Shown here: positions 1 to 6,609 of the stretch, in pieces | How the letters are laid out: each line of letters begins with the position of its first letter | Numbering within the stretch: position 1 is the first letter of the stretch | Source of the DNA: an uncultured Gemmatimonadales bacterium | GTDB taxonomy: Bacteria > Gemmatimonadota > Gemmatimonadetes > Longimicrobiales > Gaopeijiaceae | Direction: 5' to 3' | Assembly (NCBI GenBank): GCA_937983085.1 | Contig: CALJKZ010000571.1 | Coordinates: 1-12,224, forward strand | DNA length: 12,224 nt | Translations under genes and position numbers: made by a program | The notes under the pieces: model-generated | The model's database searches: none | The model's input: only the letters and a program-made list of their open reading frames with translations | Told to the model about the DNA's origin: nothing

Positions 1-91
1 CGACAAGAACCCCACCCTCTCCATCATGGCCATCGCCTGGCGGGCGTCGGACTACATCGTCGAGCAGTTGGCGTCCCGGAGCATCGGATGA
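1..91 (+). CDS. GMC-family oxidoreductase, C-terminal fragment
   Basis: Only the last 29 codons of this gene are in the window (frame from base 2, TGA at 89-91). They read DKNPTLSIMAIAWRASDYIV and onward to a terminal SIG. The N-P-x-x-T/S-I-M-A-x-A-x-R-x-x-D-x-I pattern is the closing helix of GMC oxidoreductases, where the Asn lies near the flavin active site. The next gene starts inside this stop codon (ATGA, 88-91) and encodes a gluconate-2-dehydrogenase subunit 3 protein, the usual small-subunit partner of membrane-associated FAD sugar dehydrogenases. The fragment is therefore probably the catalytic FAD subunit of a periplasmic sugar, polyol or glycoside dehydrogenase. The family call rests on a short stretch plus this neighbour, and the substrate cannot be told. 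Confidence 0.75.
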   Translation, partial: DKNPTLSIMAIAWRASDYIVEQLASRSIG

Positions 92-777
92 GTGACGAGA
101 GACGGCTTCCCATGGCGATGGATCGCCGGCACGCGCTCAAGGTCCTGGCCCTCGCAGCCGGTGGACCGGCCCTCGCCGCGGCGTGCGGACCCTCGGAGCC
201 CTCGGACGATCTCGACGTCCCCAACCCTACCAGCAATCCCAGGGCCGCGGGCACCGCGTGGGATCCGGATCTGGTTTCGCCGTCGGTGCCCTGGGCCCGT
301 ACGCTCTCCGGCCCCGACCTGGCCGCTCTCGCCGTCCTGTGCGACGTCGTTATCCCGGCCGACGAGAGGTCCCCGTCCGCTAGCGCCGTCGGAGCCCACG
401 ACTTCATCGACGAATGTGTGAGTGGGCCGTACCCGGCGAACGAGCGCGACGGTGTCCTCATTCGTGGCGGCCTGCTCTGGTTGGACCGGGAAGCGGAGGC
501 ACGCTTCGGGAGCCCGGAGCCGGAGATCGCCGTGCGCTTTTCCGACCTCACGCAGGCTCAGCAGCACGAGATCTGCGACGACATCTGCTACGTGCCCGAC
601 GCCCCCGGAGGCATGGAGATGGCGGCTCGGTTCTTCGACCGGGTTCGGTACCTGACGTCCACGGCCTTCTGGACCACCACCGAAGGCATGGCCGACCTCC
701 AGTACGTGGGCAACGTACCCCTGCAGCAGTGGGATCCCCCGCCCCCGGAAGTCCTTCGCCACATCGGATTGGAATAG
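88..777 (+). CDS. Gluconate 2-dehydrogenase subunit 3 family protein, Tat-exported lipoprotein
   Basis: This 229-residue protein is the likely small subunit of the FAD-dependent sugar dehydrogenase encoded just upstream. The N-terminus has a twin-arginine-like signal (DRRHALKVLALAAGG, Arg13-Arg14) followed by a lipobox LAAAC with Cys33, so export by Tat and lipid anchoring are expected. The mature part has the subunit-3 pattern: LAALAVLCDVVIPADE near residues 77-92, then a Ser/Ala loop, GAHDFIDECVSGPY and a helical second half. In this family the small subunit is needed for export or stability of the co-transported GMC subunit. The start at 88 is chosen because GGAG lies 6 nt upstream and ATGA overlaps the previous stop; ATGs at 112 and 118 are in frame but weaker. 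The next gene begins 9 nt after the stop. The family call is fairly secure; the substrate is unknown. Confidence 0.85.
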   Translation: MSDERRLPMAMDRRHALKVLALAAGGPALAAACGPSEPSDDLDVPNPTSNPRAAGTAWDPDLVSPSVPWARTLSGPDLAALAVLCDVVIPADERSPSASAVGAHDFIDECVSGPYPANERDGVLIRGGLLWLDREAEARFGSPEPEIAVRFSDLTQAQQHEICDDICYVPDAPGGMEMAARFFDRVRYLTSTAFWTTTEGMADLQYVGNVPLQQWDPPPPEVLRHIGLE

Positions 778-786
778 GAGACCGAC

Positions 787-2370
787 ATGCAGGGTCCACA
801 CGACGCGGACGCAGGCGGCACCGAAGCGGGCAGCGGTAGCGAGGCGGCCGACAGCTCACCGGGCGCCCCCTCACCGGGGCCGTCCACGCCCGGCACGGAC
901 CGCGCCGAGCCGGTACCGGCGGGCCCCGCTGTCCGGGCCGATCGCCTTTTCCTGGGAAGCTGCGTCGCGCTCATCGCCACGAGCGTGGCGTTCGCCACCG
1001 TGGGCGCCGTGATGCTGGCGCTCAAGCGGGAGTTCGTCCTGACGAACGCCGAGGTGGGATGGATCGGCGGAGCGGCCTTGTGGGGCTTCGCCGTCTCCCA
1101 GCTCCTGTTCGCTCCGCTGGCCGACTCGGTGGGGATGCGCACGCTCCTGCGCTTCGCGTTCGTCGGCCACCTCCTCGGGGCCCTCACCATGATCAGCGCC
1201 GGTGGCTTCGGCCTCCTCTTCGTAGGGGCGCTCGTCATCGCCATGGGCAACGGCCTGGTGGAGGCGGCGTGCAATCCCTTGGTGGCGGCTCTATACCCCC
1301 ACGACAAGACCGTGAAGCTCAACCAGTTCCACGTCTGGTTCCCGGGCGGGGGGGTCATCGGTGGGCTCGCGGCCTTCGCCCTCGATTCGGTGGGCGTGAC
1401 CAGCTGGCAGGTGAAGATCGCCCTCATCCTCGTCCCGACCCTGGCGTACGGTTGGCTCATCCTGCGCGAACCGTTCCCCCAGACGGAGGGCGTGGACGCC
1501 GGCGTCAGCATGGGCGAGATGTTCCGGGCCGCCTTCATGACGCCCTTCATGTGGGTCATGCTCATCGCCATGGCCATGACCGCGTCGGTGGAGCTGGGGC
1601 CCAACCGATGGGTGCCGGCGGTTCTCGAGGCAGGCGGGATCGCGGGCATCTTGGTCCTGGTGTGGATCAACGGGCTGATGGCGGTCATGCGGTATGGGGC
1701 TGGAGCCGTGGTCTCTCGCGTGGCACCTACCGGCTTGCTCGTCGTGTCGGCCGTGGTCTCGGGCGTGGGCCTCCTGGCTCTCAGCTACGCGTCGGGGACC
1801 GGCGCCACCTTCGCGGCGGCCACCGTCTTCGCCCTGGGCGTCTGCTACTTCTGGCCCACCATGCTCGGCGTCGTGTCGGAGCGCGTCCCCCGGTCGGGGG
1901 CGCTGGGCCTGGGGCTCATGGGAACCGTGGGCATGGCCACCGTGGGTCTCGTCACTTCACCGGGAATGGGGAGCATCGCCGACCGGTACGCCCACGAGCG
2001 CATTCCCGTCGAGGAGACCGTCCAGCTCTTCCAGGGGGCAGGGATGCCGCTCCTCATGGAGGAGCACATGGATGCCGTCGTGGCGCTGGAGGCTACCGCC
2101 GACGCCCTGTCCCAGTACGAGGCCACGGGGGAGCTTCCGTCCCCGGAGACGGCCAACGCCCTTCGAGCCCTCGTCGCGTCGGAGGTGGACGAGGAGATGG
2201 TCTCCCAGGCCCAAGCCATCCTGAGTCCCGCCGACAACTACGGCGGCAAGATCTCCTTCCGGTTCATCGTGCCCCTGTGTGTCATCCTCGCCGGCATCTT
2301 CGGCGCGCTCTACGTGCGCGACCGCCAGGCGGGCGGGTATCGCGTGGAGAGCATCGGAGGTCGGCCTTGA
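787..2370 (+). CDS. MFS sugar permease, fucose-permease (FHS/FucP) type
   Basis: A 527-residue inner-membrane transporter, probably a proton symporter importing a sugar or keto-sugar. AGGAG at 776-780 sits 6 nt before the ATG. Residues 1-50 are a hydrophilic Gly/Ser/Pro-rich extension; membrane segments begin near residue 54. The FHS signature is clear: GNGLVEAACNPLVAALYP (154-171), then KLNQFHVWFPGGGVIGGL (177-194), where the Asn and His lie in the sugar cavity of FucP-like proteins. A second hallmark, CYFWPTMLGVVSERVPRSGA, spans 353-372. Between the last two membrane segments is a polar, helix-prone insert of about 90 residues (398-488), absent from compact FucP. Lying in an operon with a sugar dehydrogenase, a Gfo/Idh enzyme and a TIM-barrel isomerase supports sugar uptake. 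Its stop codon overlaps the next start (TTGA). Confidence 0.85.
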   Translation: MQGPHDADAGGTEAGSGSEAADSSPGAPSPGPSTPGTDRAEPVPAGPAVRADRLFLGSCVALIATSVAFATVGAVMLALKREFVLTNAEVGWIGGAALWGFAVSQLLFAPLADSVGMRTLLRFAFVGHLLGALTMISAGGFGLLFVGALVIAMGNGLVEAACNPLVAALYPHDKTVKLNQFHVWFPGGGVIGGLAAFALDSVGVTSWQVKIALILVPTLAYGWLILREPFPQTEGVDAGVSMGEMFRAAFMTPFMWVMLIAMAMTASVELGPNRWVPAVLEAGGIAGILVLVWINGLMAVMRYGAGAVVSRVAPTGLLVVSAVVSGVGLLALSYASGTGATFAAATVFALGVCYFWPTMLGVVSERVPRSGALGLGLMGTVGMATVGLVTSPGMGSIADRYAHERIPVEETVQLFQGAGMPLLMEEHMDAVVALEATADALSQYEATGELPSPETANALRALVASEVDEEMVSQAQAILSPADNYGGKISFRFIVPLCVILAGIFGALYVRDRQAGGYRVESIGGRP

Positions 2371-3527
2371 GGGCACGCCGTCCCGTGCGCTACGGGATGG
2401 TGGGAGGCGGTCCCGGGGCCTTCATCGGTGCGGTGCATCGTATGGCGGCGCGCCTCGACGGCGAGTGGTTGCTGGTTGCCGGATCGTTCTCGTCCGACCC
2501 GACCCGGTCACGGCAAACCGGGTCCGACCTCGGGTTGGATCCCGACCGGGTGTACGACGACTTCGACGAGATGATGCGGGCCGAGGCGTCGCGCCCCGAA
2601 AACGACCGCATGGAGGTCGTCTGCATCGTCACGCCGAACCACCTGCACCATGCGGTGGCCTCGGCGGCCCTGGCCCACGGCTTTCACGTCGTGTGCGACA
2701 AACCCGTCACCACCACGGTGGAGGACGCCGAGGACCTCTGCCGACGGGCCGCAGACGAAGGCCTCGTCTTCTGCGTCACCCACAACTACACGGGCTACCC
2801 CATGGTGAAGGAGGCTCGGGCTCGCGTTCTTCGCGGAGACCTGGGCGACCTTCGGAAGGTCGTCGTCGAGTACTCCCAGGGCTGGCTTCGGACGCTCCTG
2901 GAGGCCGAGGGTCAGAAGCAGGCCGAGTGGCGCGGCGACCCGGCCCGGGCAGGGGTGTCGTCCGCACTGGGCGACATCGGGAGCCACGCGCACAACCTGG
3001 TCCGCTACGTAACGGGGCTCGAGGTGGTCCGGCTCCGGGCCGACCTGGGGACCGTCGTTCCGGGCCGGCGTCTCGAAGACGATGCGACGGTCCTCCTCGA
3101 CCTCGAGGGCGGTGTGCGCGCCGTGCTCCTGGTGTCCCAGATCGCCACCGGCGAGCGAAATCACCTGCGCCTGAGGGTCTACGGTTCCGAGGCCGGGCTC
3201 GACTGGTGTCAGGAGAACCCCGAGTGCCTGCGGCTTCTCGACGTCGACGGAGGTGAGCGGACCCTCTATCGGGGCGACCCGACGCTCTCGGACGCCGCCG
3301 CAGCCGCGACGCGCTTGCCCGGCGGGCACCCCGAGGGGTTCATCGAGGCCTTCGCGAACCTCTATCGAGGCGTGGCCCAGGCCGTCCGTGGCGTCGAGCC
3401 GAGCCTCGACTTCCCTTCCGCCGAGGACGGCGCGTACGGAGTCCACTTCATCCACGGTGCCGTATCCAGCCACGAGTCGGGCGCGTGGGTGGAGATGGCG
3501 TACCAGCCCATATCGAGGAGCCCATGA
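2367..3527 (+). CDS. Gfo/Idh/MocA family NAD(P)-dependent oxidoreductase
   Basis: A cytoplasmic 386-residue sugar oxidoreductase. The start is taken as TTG at 2367, inside the permease stop codon (TTGA), because GGAGG at 2356-2360 is 6 nt upstream; in-frame GTG 2385 and ATG 2397 would cut into the fold. The Rossmann motif is YGMVGGGPGAFIGAVHR (9-25). The family motif appears as VVCDKPVTT (108-116) with Lys112 the usual catalytic lysine (EKP in many members). GDIGSHAHNL (202-211) supplies the D-x-x-x-H catalytic pair (Asp203, His207). The C-terminal half is the expected beta-sheet domain. Family members oxidise or reduce sugar or inositol carbons, and many act on 3-keto sugars. It overlaps the next gene by ATGA, so the pair is probably translationally coupled and acts sequentially. 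The substrate is not determinable. Confidence 0.9.
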   Translation: MRARRPVRYGMVGGGPGAFIGAVHRMAARLDGEWLLVAGSFSSDPTRSRQTGSDLGLDPDRVYDDFDEMMRAEASRPENDRMEVVCIVTPNHLHHAVASAALAHGFHVVCDKPVTTTVEDAEDLCRRAADEGLVFCVTHNYTGYPMVKEARARVLRGDLGDLRKVVVEYSQGWLRTLLEAEGQKQAEWRGDPARAGVSSALGDIGSHAHNLVRYVTGLEVVRLRADLGTVVPGRRLEDDATVLLDLEGGVRAVLLVSQIATGERNHLRLRVYGSEAGLDWCQENPECLRLLDVDGGERTLYRGDPTLSDAAAAATRLPGGHPEGFIEAFANLYRGVAQAVRGVEPSLDFPSAEDGAYGVHFIHGAVSSHESGAWVEMAYQPISRSP

Positions 3528-4525
3528 GTCGACCGGTCACCCTCTTCACAGGACAGTGGGCCGATCTGCCCCTCGCCATCCTCGCCGAGAAGGCTTCGCG
3601 CTGGGGGTACGACGGTCTCGAGCTCGCGTGCTGGGGTGATCACTTCGACGTCCGCGCCGCCGCCGAGGACCCGGACTACTGCGTGGAGAAGCGGGAACTC
3701 CTCGGCTCGCACGGCCTCGAGGTGCACGCCATCAGCAACCATCTGGTGGGGCAGGCGGTCTGCGACCTCATCGACGAACGTCACCGATCCATTCTGCCCG
3801 AGCACGTGTGGGGTGACGGGGAGCCGGAGGGCGTGCGGACCCGCGCCGCCGACGAGATGAAGCTCACCGCGCGGGCGGCCGCGAACCTGGGCGTGTCGGT
3901 GGTGAACGGCTTCACGGGCAGCTCCATCTGGCATCTCCTGTACTCGTTCCCGCCGGTGACGGAGGAGATGATCGAGGCGGGCTTCGCCGACTTCGCTCGA
4001 CGGTGGAGCCCCATCCTCGACGCCTTCGACGACGCCGGGGTGAGATTCGCGTTGGAGGTACACCCCACCGAAATCGCTTTCGATACGGTCACGGCGGCGA
4101 GGGCCGTGGACGCGGTAGGTGGGCGGCAGGCCTTCGGCTTCAACTACGATCCCAGCCACCTGGCCTACCAGGGGGTCGACTGCGTCGACTTCATCCGGCG
4201 GTTCGGCGATCGGATCCATCACGTCCACATGAAGGACGTGGCGTGGTCCGATCGTCCGACGCCGTCGGGCGTGTTCGGTGGACACTTGCCCTTCGGCCAT
4301 GCCGACCGATTCTGGGACTTCCGGTCTCCTGGCCGGGGCGACGTGCCCTTCGAGGAGGTGATACGGGCACTCAACCGAATCGGCTACTCGGGTCCGCTCT
4401 CCGTGGAGTGGGAGGACTCGGGCATGGATCGGGAGCACGGCGCCGAGGAAGCCGCCGACTTCGTGAGGGGCATGGACTTCTCCCCTTCGGACACCGCCTT
4501 CGACGCGGCCTTCTCCGAGGGCTAG
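3524..4525 (+). CDS. Sugar phosphate isomerase/epimerase-like TIM-barrel protein (xylose isomerase-like / AP endonuclease 2 fold)
   Basis: A 333-residue cytoplasmic metal-dependent TIM-barrel enzyme. The ATG at 3524 overlaps the upstream TGA and has GAGGAG at 3515-3520; a longer reading from 3485 would lie within the preceding gene. Barrel-strand motifs appear in order: GYDGLELACWGDHF (28-41), FALEVHPTEIAFD (175-187, with Glu178 as a metal ligand), FGFNYDPSHLAYQG (204-217, Asp209 and His212), IHHVHMKDV (231-239, His235) and LSVEWEDSG (292-300, Glu295). This is the Glu/Asp/His/Glu metal centre of xylose-isomerase-like proteins. Families with this fold include hydroxypyruvate isomerase, inosose dehydratase, ketose 3-epimerases and keto-glycoside eliminases. 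Coupling to a Gfo/Idh enzyme is a widespread arrangement in sugar and inositol catabolism. It is the last gene of the operon. The fold is secure; the reaction is not. Confidence 0.88.
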   Translation: MSRPVTLFTGQWADLPLAILAEKASRWGYDGLELACWGDHFDVRAAAEDPDYCVEKRELLGSHGLEVHAISNHLVGQAVCDLIDERHRSILPEHVWGDGEPEGVRTRAADEMKLTARAAANLGVSVVNGFTGSSIWHLLYSFPPVTEEMIEAGFADFARRWSPILDAFDDAGVRFALEVHPTEIAFDTVTAARAVDAVGGRQAFGFNYDPSHLAYQGVDCVDFIRRFGDRIHHVHMKDVAWSDRPTPSGVFGGHLPFGHADRFWDFRSPGRGDVPFEEVIRALNRIGYSGPLSVEWEDSGMDREHGAEEAADFVRGMDFSPSDTAFDAAFSEG

Positions 4526-4531
4526 ACGCAC

Positions 4532-4568
4532 GAACGGCCACCGCCCGGAGGGAGGGCGGCAGCCGTTC
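4532..4568. terminator. Two-part hairpin between convergent transcription units
   Basis: GAACGGC (4532-4538) pairs with GCCGTTC (4562-4568). After a symmetric two-base interruption, CCGCCC (4541-4546) pairs with GGGCGG (4554-4559) around a 7-nt purine loop. It starts 7 nt after the sugar-operon stop codon and lies 50 nt before the end of the convergent minus-strand gene, so it could stop transcription from either side. There is no T-run on either flank, so efficiency as an intrinsic terminator is uncertain. Confidence 0.6.
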
Positions 4569-4617
4569 TGAGGCCCGGCGGCGCGGGCGTGACCCGCCAC
4601 CGGATGTCTCGGCTCGT

Positions 4618-4845
4618 TCAGCTCCGAGTCGCGCCGACGCCGATCATGCCGAGGCCGACAACCAGGACGGCTCCGGCTACAAGGGGAGGCACGTCGGCCT
4701 CCTCCTGGACGCCTGCGGTCATCTCCATGGAACCGATCTCCACCGAGGCGGTGTCGCGATCGTACGGGATCTGTTCGAACACGAGTCCGGCGACCCCGAG
4801 AAGGGCGACCACGATGCCGACGATGAGAAGTGTGGAGCGTTTCAT
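4618..4845 (-). CDS. Small two-transmembrane-segment protein (DUF3185-like)
   Basis: A 75-residue protein with a hydrophobic segment at about residues 5-24 (LLIVGIVVALLGVAGLVFEQ), a polar central part containing IPYDRDTASVEIGSMEMTAG, then VPPLVAGAVLVVGLGMIGVG as a second membrane segment ending in RS. The layout (TM, a tyrosine-containing linker, a V-x-I-G-x-x-x-x-T-A stretch, TM) is one I recall from small proteins sometimes labelled DUF3185, but that assignment is from memory. GGGAGG lies 5 nt before the ATG. It begins 12 nt downstream of the DUF1328 gene on the same strand, so the two form a mini-operon. The cell location should be the inner membrane with the linker outside; the function is unknown. 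Small proteins of this kind often accompany envelope-stress or stationary-phase genes, which is only a hint. Confidence 0.75.
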   Translation of the reverse strand: MKRSTLLIVGIVVALLGVAGLVFEQIPYDRDTASVEIGSMEMTAGVQEEADVPPLVAGAVLVVGLGMIGVGATRS

Positions 4846-4857
4846 GTCGGCCTCCCC

Positions 4858-5022
4858 CTACACGGTCCGGGCTCGTCCGAAGAAGAACCCGAGGACAGCG
4901 AGGACCAGGAAGACGAAGAAAGCGATCTTGGCCAGGCCGGCAGCGGTTCCGGCGATCCCGCCGAAGCCGAGGAGAGCGGCGATCAGGGCGAAGATGAAGA
5001 GCCAGATTGCGGCGGTAAGCAT
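4858..5022 (-). CDS. DUF1328 family small membrane protein
   Basis: A 54-residue protein, short enough to be missed by length cut-offs. It begins MLTAAIWLFIFALIAALLGF and continues GGIAGTAAGLAKIAFFVF, then a second hydrophobic stretch and a basic tail GRARTV. The M-L-x-x-A-x-x-F-x-x-A-L-I-A-A-L-L-G-F-G-G-I-A-G-x-A-A-G-x-A-K pattern is the whole DUF1328 domain (the E. coli YtjA-type family), at the usual length. Two membrane segments are expected, with the GGIAGTAAG turn between them. AGGAG sits 8 nt before the ATG. It is first in a two-gene minus-strand operon with the 75-residue membrane protein. No biochemical role is established for the family. The family call is firm because start, length and motif all agree. 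Confidence 0.9.
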   Translation of the reverse strand: MLTAAIWLFIFALIAALLGFGGIAGTAAGLAKIAFFVFLVLAVLGFFFGRARTV

Positions 5023-5270
5023 GTCAAGGACTCCTGGGTTGGAGGATTATCGTCTACGGTGTGTTCAACTTTTTGCTGATGCAACCTGCGTGCCAGGTCG
5101 GTGGACGCGGGGCCGGGAGACTCGGGCTCCGAGGCGGCGACTAGCGGCTTCCTCCGACCCTCTGGTTTTTCGGTGCCGGGGGGGTAGCGTCCGGGCGGCC
5201 CGCCCGATTTCGTCGCGCTTTCCGCGCCCTCCGGCCATGAGGCCTCCCTCTGTTCTTCTCCGGACAGGCG
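5023..5270 (+). other. Divergent intergenic region with the interrupted N-terminal coding remnant of the downstream MFS gene
   Basis: This stretch separates the minus-strand DUF1328 operon from the plus-strand MFS gene, so it should hold both promoters; I could not assign either with confidence. In the MFS frame, codons 5205-5237 read RFRRAFRALRP, then TGA at 5238-5240, then GLPLFFSGQAVSLVG runs straight into the annotated protein. EntS-type exporters usually begin with a basic F-R-A-L-R segment followed by a F-R-L-F-F-x-G-Q-type segment, so this looks like the native N-terminus with a stop in it. No ATG, GTG, TTG or CTG lies in this frame between the earlier TAG (5142-5144) and the TGA. Confidence 0.5.
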
Positions 5271-6497
5271 GTGTCGCTCGTCGGCACCTGGATGCAGCAG
5301 GTGGCCACGAGCTGGCTGGTGTACAGGCTGACCGACTCGGCTCTGCTGCTCGGGGTCATCGCCTTCGCGAGTCAGTTCCCTTCCTTCGTCATGGCCCCCT
5401 TCGCCGGAGCTCTCGCCGACCGGTGGAGTCGATACCGGATGGTGGTGGCGGCCCAGTCGTTGGCGATGCTCCAGGCGACGGTTCTGGCAGTGCTCGTCAT
5501 CACCGACGTGGTGACCGTGACGCACCTGGTTCTCCTGTCCGTCATGCTGGGCCTCGTCAACGGAATCGACGTGCCCGCCCGTCAGGCGCTCATGATCCGG
5601 CTGGTGGATGGATCGGAGGACCTACCCAACGCCATCGCGCTGAACTCCTCCATGTTCAACGCCGCGCGCCTGGTCGGCCCCGCGCTGGCCGGGGTGCTCA
5701 TCGGCTGGGTGGGCGAGGGCCCGGTCTTCGTGCTCAACGCCGTGTCGTACGTCGCCGTCCTCGGAGCCCTGGCCATGCTGAAGTCGGGTCGACAACGCGG
5801 GCGTCCGGCGGGTTCCGTCTTCCGCGCCATGAAGGACGGCTTCTCCTACGCCGTGGGCTCTCCGCCCATCCGTGACCTCCTCGTGCTGCTCTCGGTGATC
5901 TCGCTGGTGGGCATTCCGTATGTGGTGCTCTTTCCGGTCTTCGCTCGGGACGTACTCGGGGGAGGGGCGCAGACGCTGGGCCTCCTCACCGCGTGCGCCG
6001 GGGGAGGTTCACTGGTCGGGGCCCTGGCTCTGGCCTCCCGGCGATCCGTTCGGGGCCTCGGCCGGGTCATCGCGTGGGGAAGCGGGATTTTCGGCCTTTC
6101 TCTCATCACCTTCGCCTTCTCGACGCACGTCGTGCTCTCGTGCGCGCTCCTCGTCGTGAGCGGGTGCTCGATGATCATCGTCACAGCGTCCACCAACACG
6201 GTGCTGCAGACCCTGGTGACGGAGGACATGCGTGGCCGGATCATGAGCCTCTACACCATGGCCTTCGTGGGAATGACGCCCCTCGGTGGTCTCCTGGGCG
6301 GCGCCATCGCGCAACGCGTCGGGGCTCCCATCGCCGTGGCTCTGGGCGGTCTCGGCTGCGTCGCCTTGTCGGTCTGGACCTTCTCTCGCCTGCCGGCGCT
6401 GCGGGCCATCGTGCGCCCCATCTATGCCGAGAAGGGAATCCTCGTCGAGGTCGCCACCGGGCTGCAAAGCGCCAGCGAAATGCGCCCCCGGGCCTGA
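5271..6497 (+). CDS. MFS exporter, EntS/MFS_3 type, with abnormal N-terminus
   Basis: The open frame gives 408 residues from GTG 5271 (SLVGTWMQQVATSWLVYRLT). The S-L-x-G-T-W-M-Q-x-V-A-x-S-W-L-V-Y motif, the loop GALADRWSRYR (about 45-55), NGIDVPARQALM and LNSSMFNAARLVGPALAG identify the MFS_3 group that includes the enterobactin exporter EntS and many uncharacterised drug or siderophore exporters. About twelve membrane segments are present, but starting at 5271 removes the usual first 20 or so residues and part of TM1. An alternative is CTG at 5250, with GAGG (5239-5242) 7 nt upstream, which would restore LFFSGQAV. An in-frame TGA at 5238-5240 blocks any longer version. The body is intact to the C-terminus, so decay is either recent or confined to the start. 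The substrate is unknown. Confidence 0.8.
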   Translation: MSLVGTWMQQVATSWLVYRLTDSALLLGVIAFASQFPSFVMAPFAGALADRWSRYRMVVAAQSLAMLQATVLAVLVITDVVTVTHLVLLSVMLGLVNGIDVPARQALMIRLVDGSEDLPNAIALNSSMFNAARLVGPALAGVLIGWVGEGPVFVLNAVSYVAVLGALAMLKSGRQRGRPAGSVFRAMKDGFSYAVGSPPIRDLLVLLSVISLVGIPYVVLFPVFARDVLGGGAQTLGLLTACAGGGSLVGALALASRRSVRGLGRVIAWGSGIFGLSLITFAFSTHVVLSCALLVVSGCSMIIVTASTNTVLQTLVTEDMRGRIMSLYTMAFVGMTPLGGLLGGAIAQRVGAPIAVALGGLGCVALSVWTFSRLPALRAIVRPIYAEKGILVEVATGLQSASEMRPRA

Positions 6498-6516
6498 CGG
6501 CGCAGCGACTCCCGGT

Positions 6517-6532
6517 TGGCATGGCAGTTGCA
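6517..6532 (+). promoter_or_regulatory. Sigma-54 (RpoN) -24/-12 promoter
   Basis: TGGCATGGCAGTTGCA matches the sigma-54 consensus TGGCACG-N4-TTGCA at every defined position except one (T for C at the sixth base). The invariant GG (6518-6519) and GC (6530-6531) have the required 10-bp separation. It lies 20 nt after the MFS stop codon and points at the lipoprotein gene; transcription would begin near 6543, giving a 5' leader of about 67 nt. Sigma-54 promoters need an enhancer-binding activator. No activator gene is in the window. Confidence 0.7.
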
Positions 6533-6609
6533 ATTCCCTCTGGACGGCTGCGGCGTGCTCGCGGCCGCCTTCGGTACATGTGAACCGAAAACAGAAGGAG
6601 AACCAACTG

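Noticed and set aside
588..1688. 366-codon minus-strand open frame opposite the permease gene
   Set aside because: It reads as low-complexity Ser/Thr/Pro/Arg sequence typical of the antisense of GC-rich coding DNA, with no domain or Shine-Dalgarno support.
1059..2366. Long open frame upstream of and in phase with the Gfo/Idh gene, which would extend it to 822 residues
   Set aside because: The extra part is Arg/Gly/Pro-rich, unlike any domain, and lies wholly under the well-supported permease gene in another frame. A fusion is not supported.
5046..5075. GATAAT on the minus strand (5051-5046) as the -10 box of the DUF1328 operon
   Set aside because: The only -35-like sequence (TTGAAC, 5068-5063) is just 11 nt away, and the position 17 nt upstream reads AAAAAG. 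A single hexamer is not enough to call a promoter.
5238..5240. TGA read as selenocysteine
   Set aside because: The position corresponds to a basic residue in the transporter N-terminus, not a redox site, and no SECIS-like hairpin is evident just downstream.
4589..5875. 428-codon plus-strand frame spanning the small membrane genes and the start of the MFS gene
   Set aside because: It runs antisense to two convincing small genes and out of frame with the MFS protein; composition is Arg/Pro/Ser shadow sequence.
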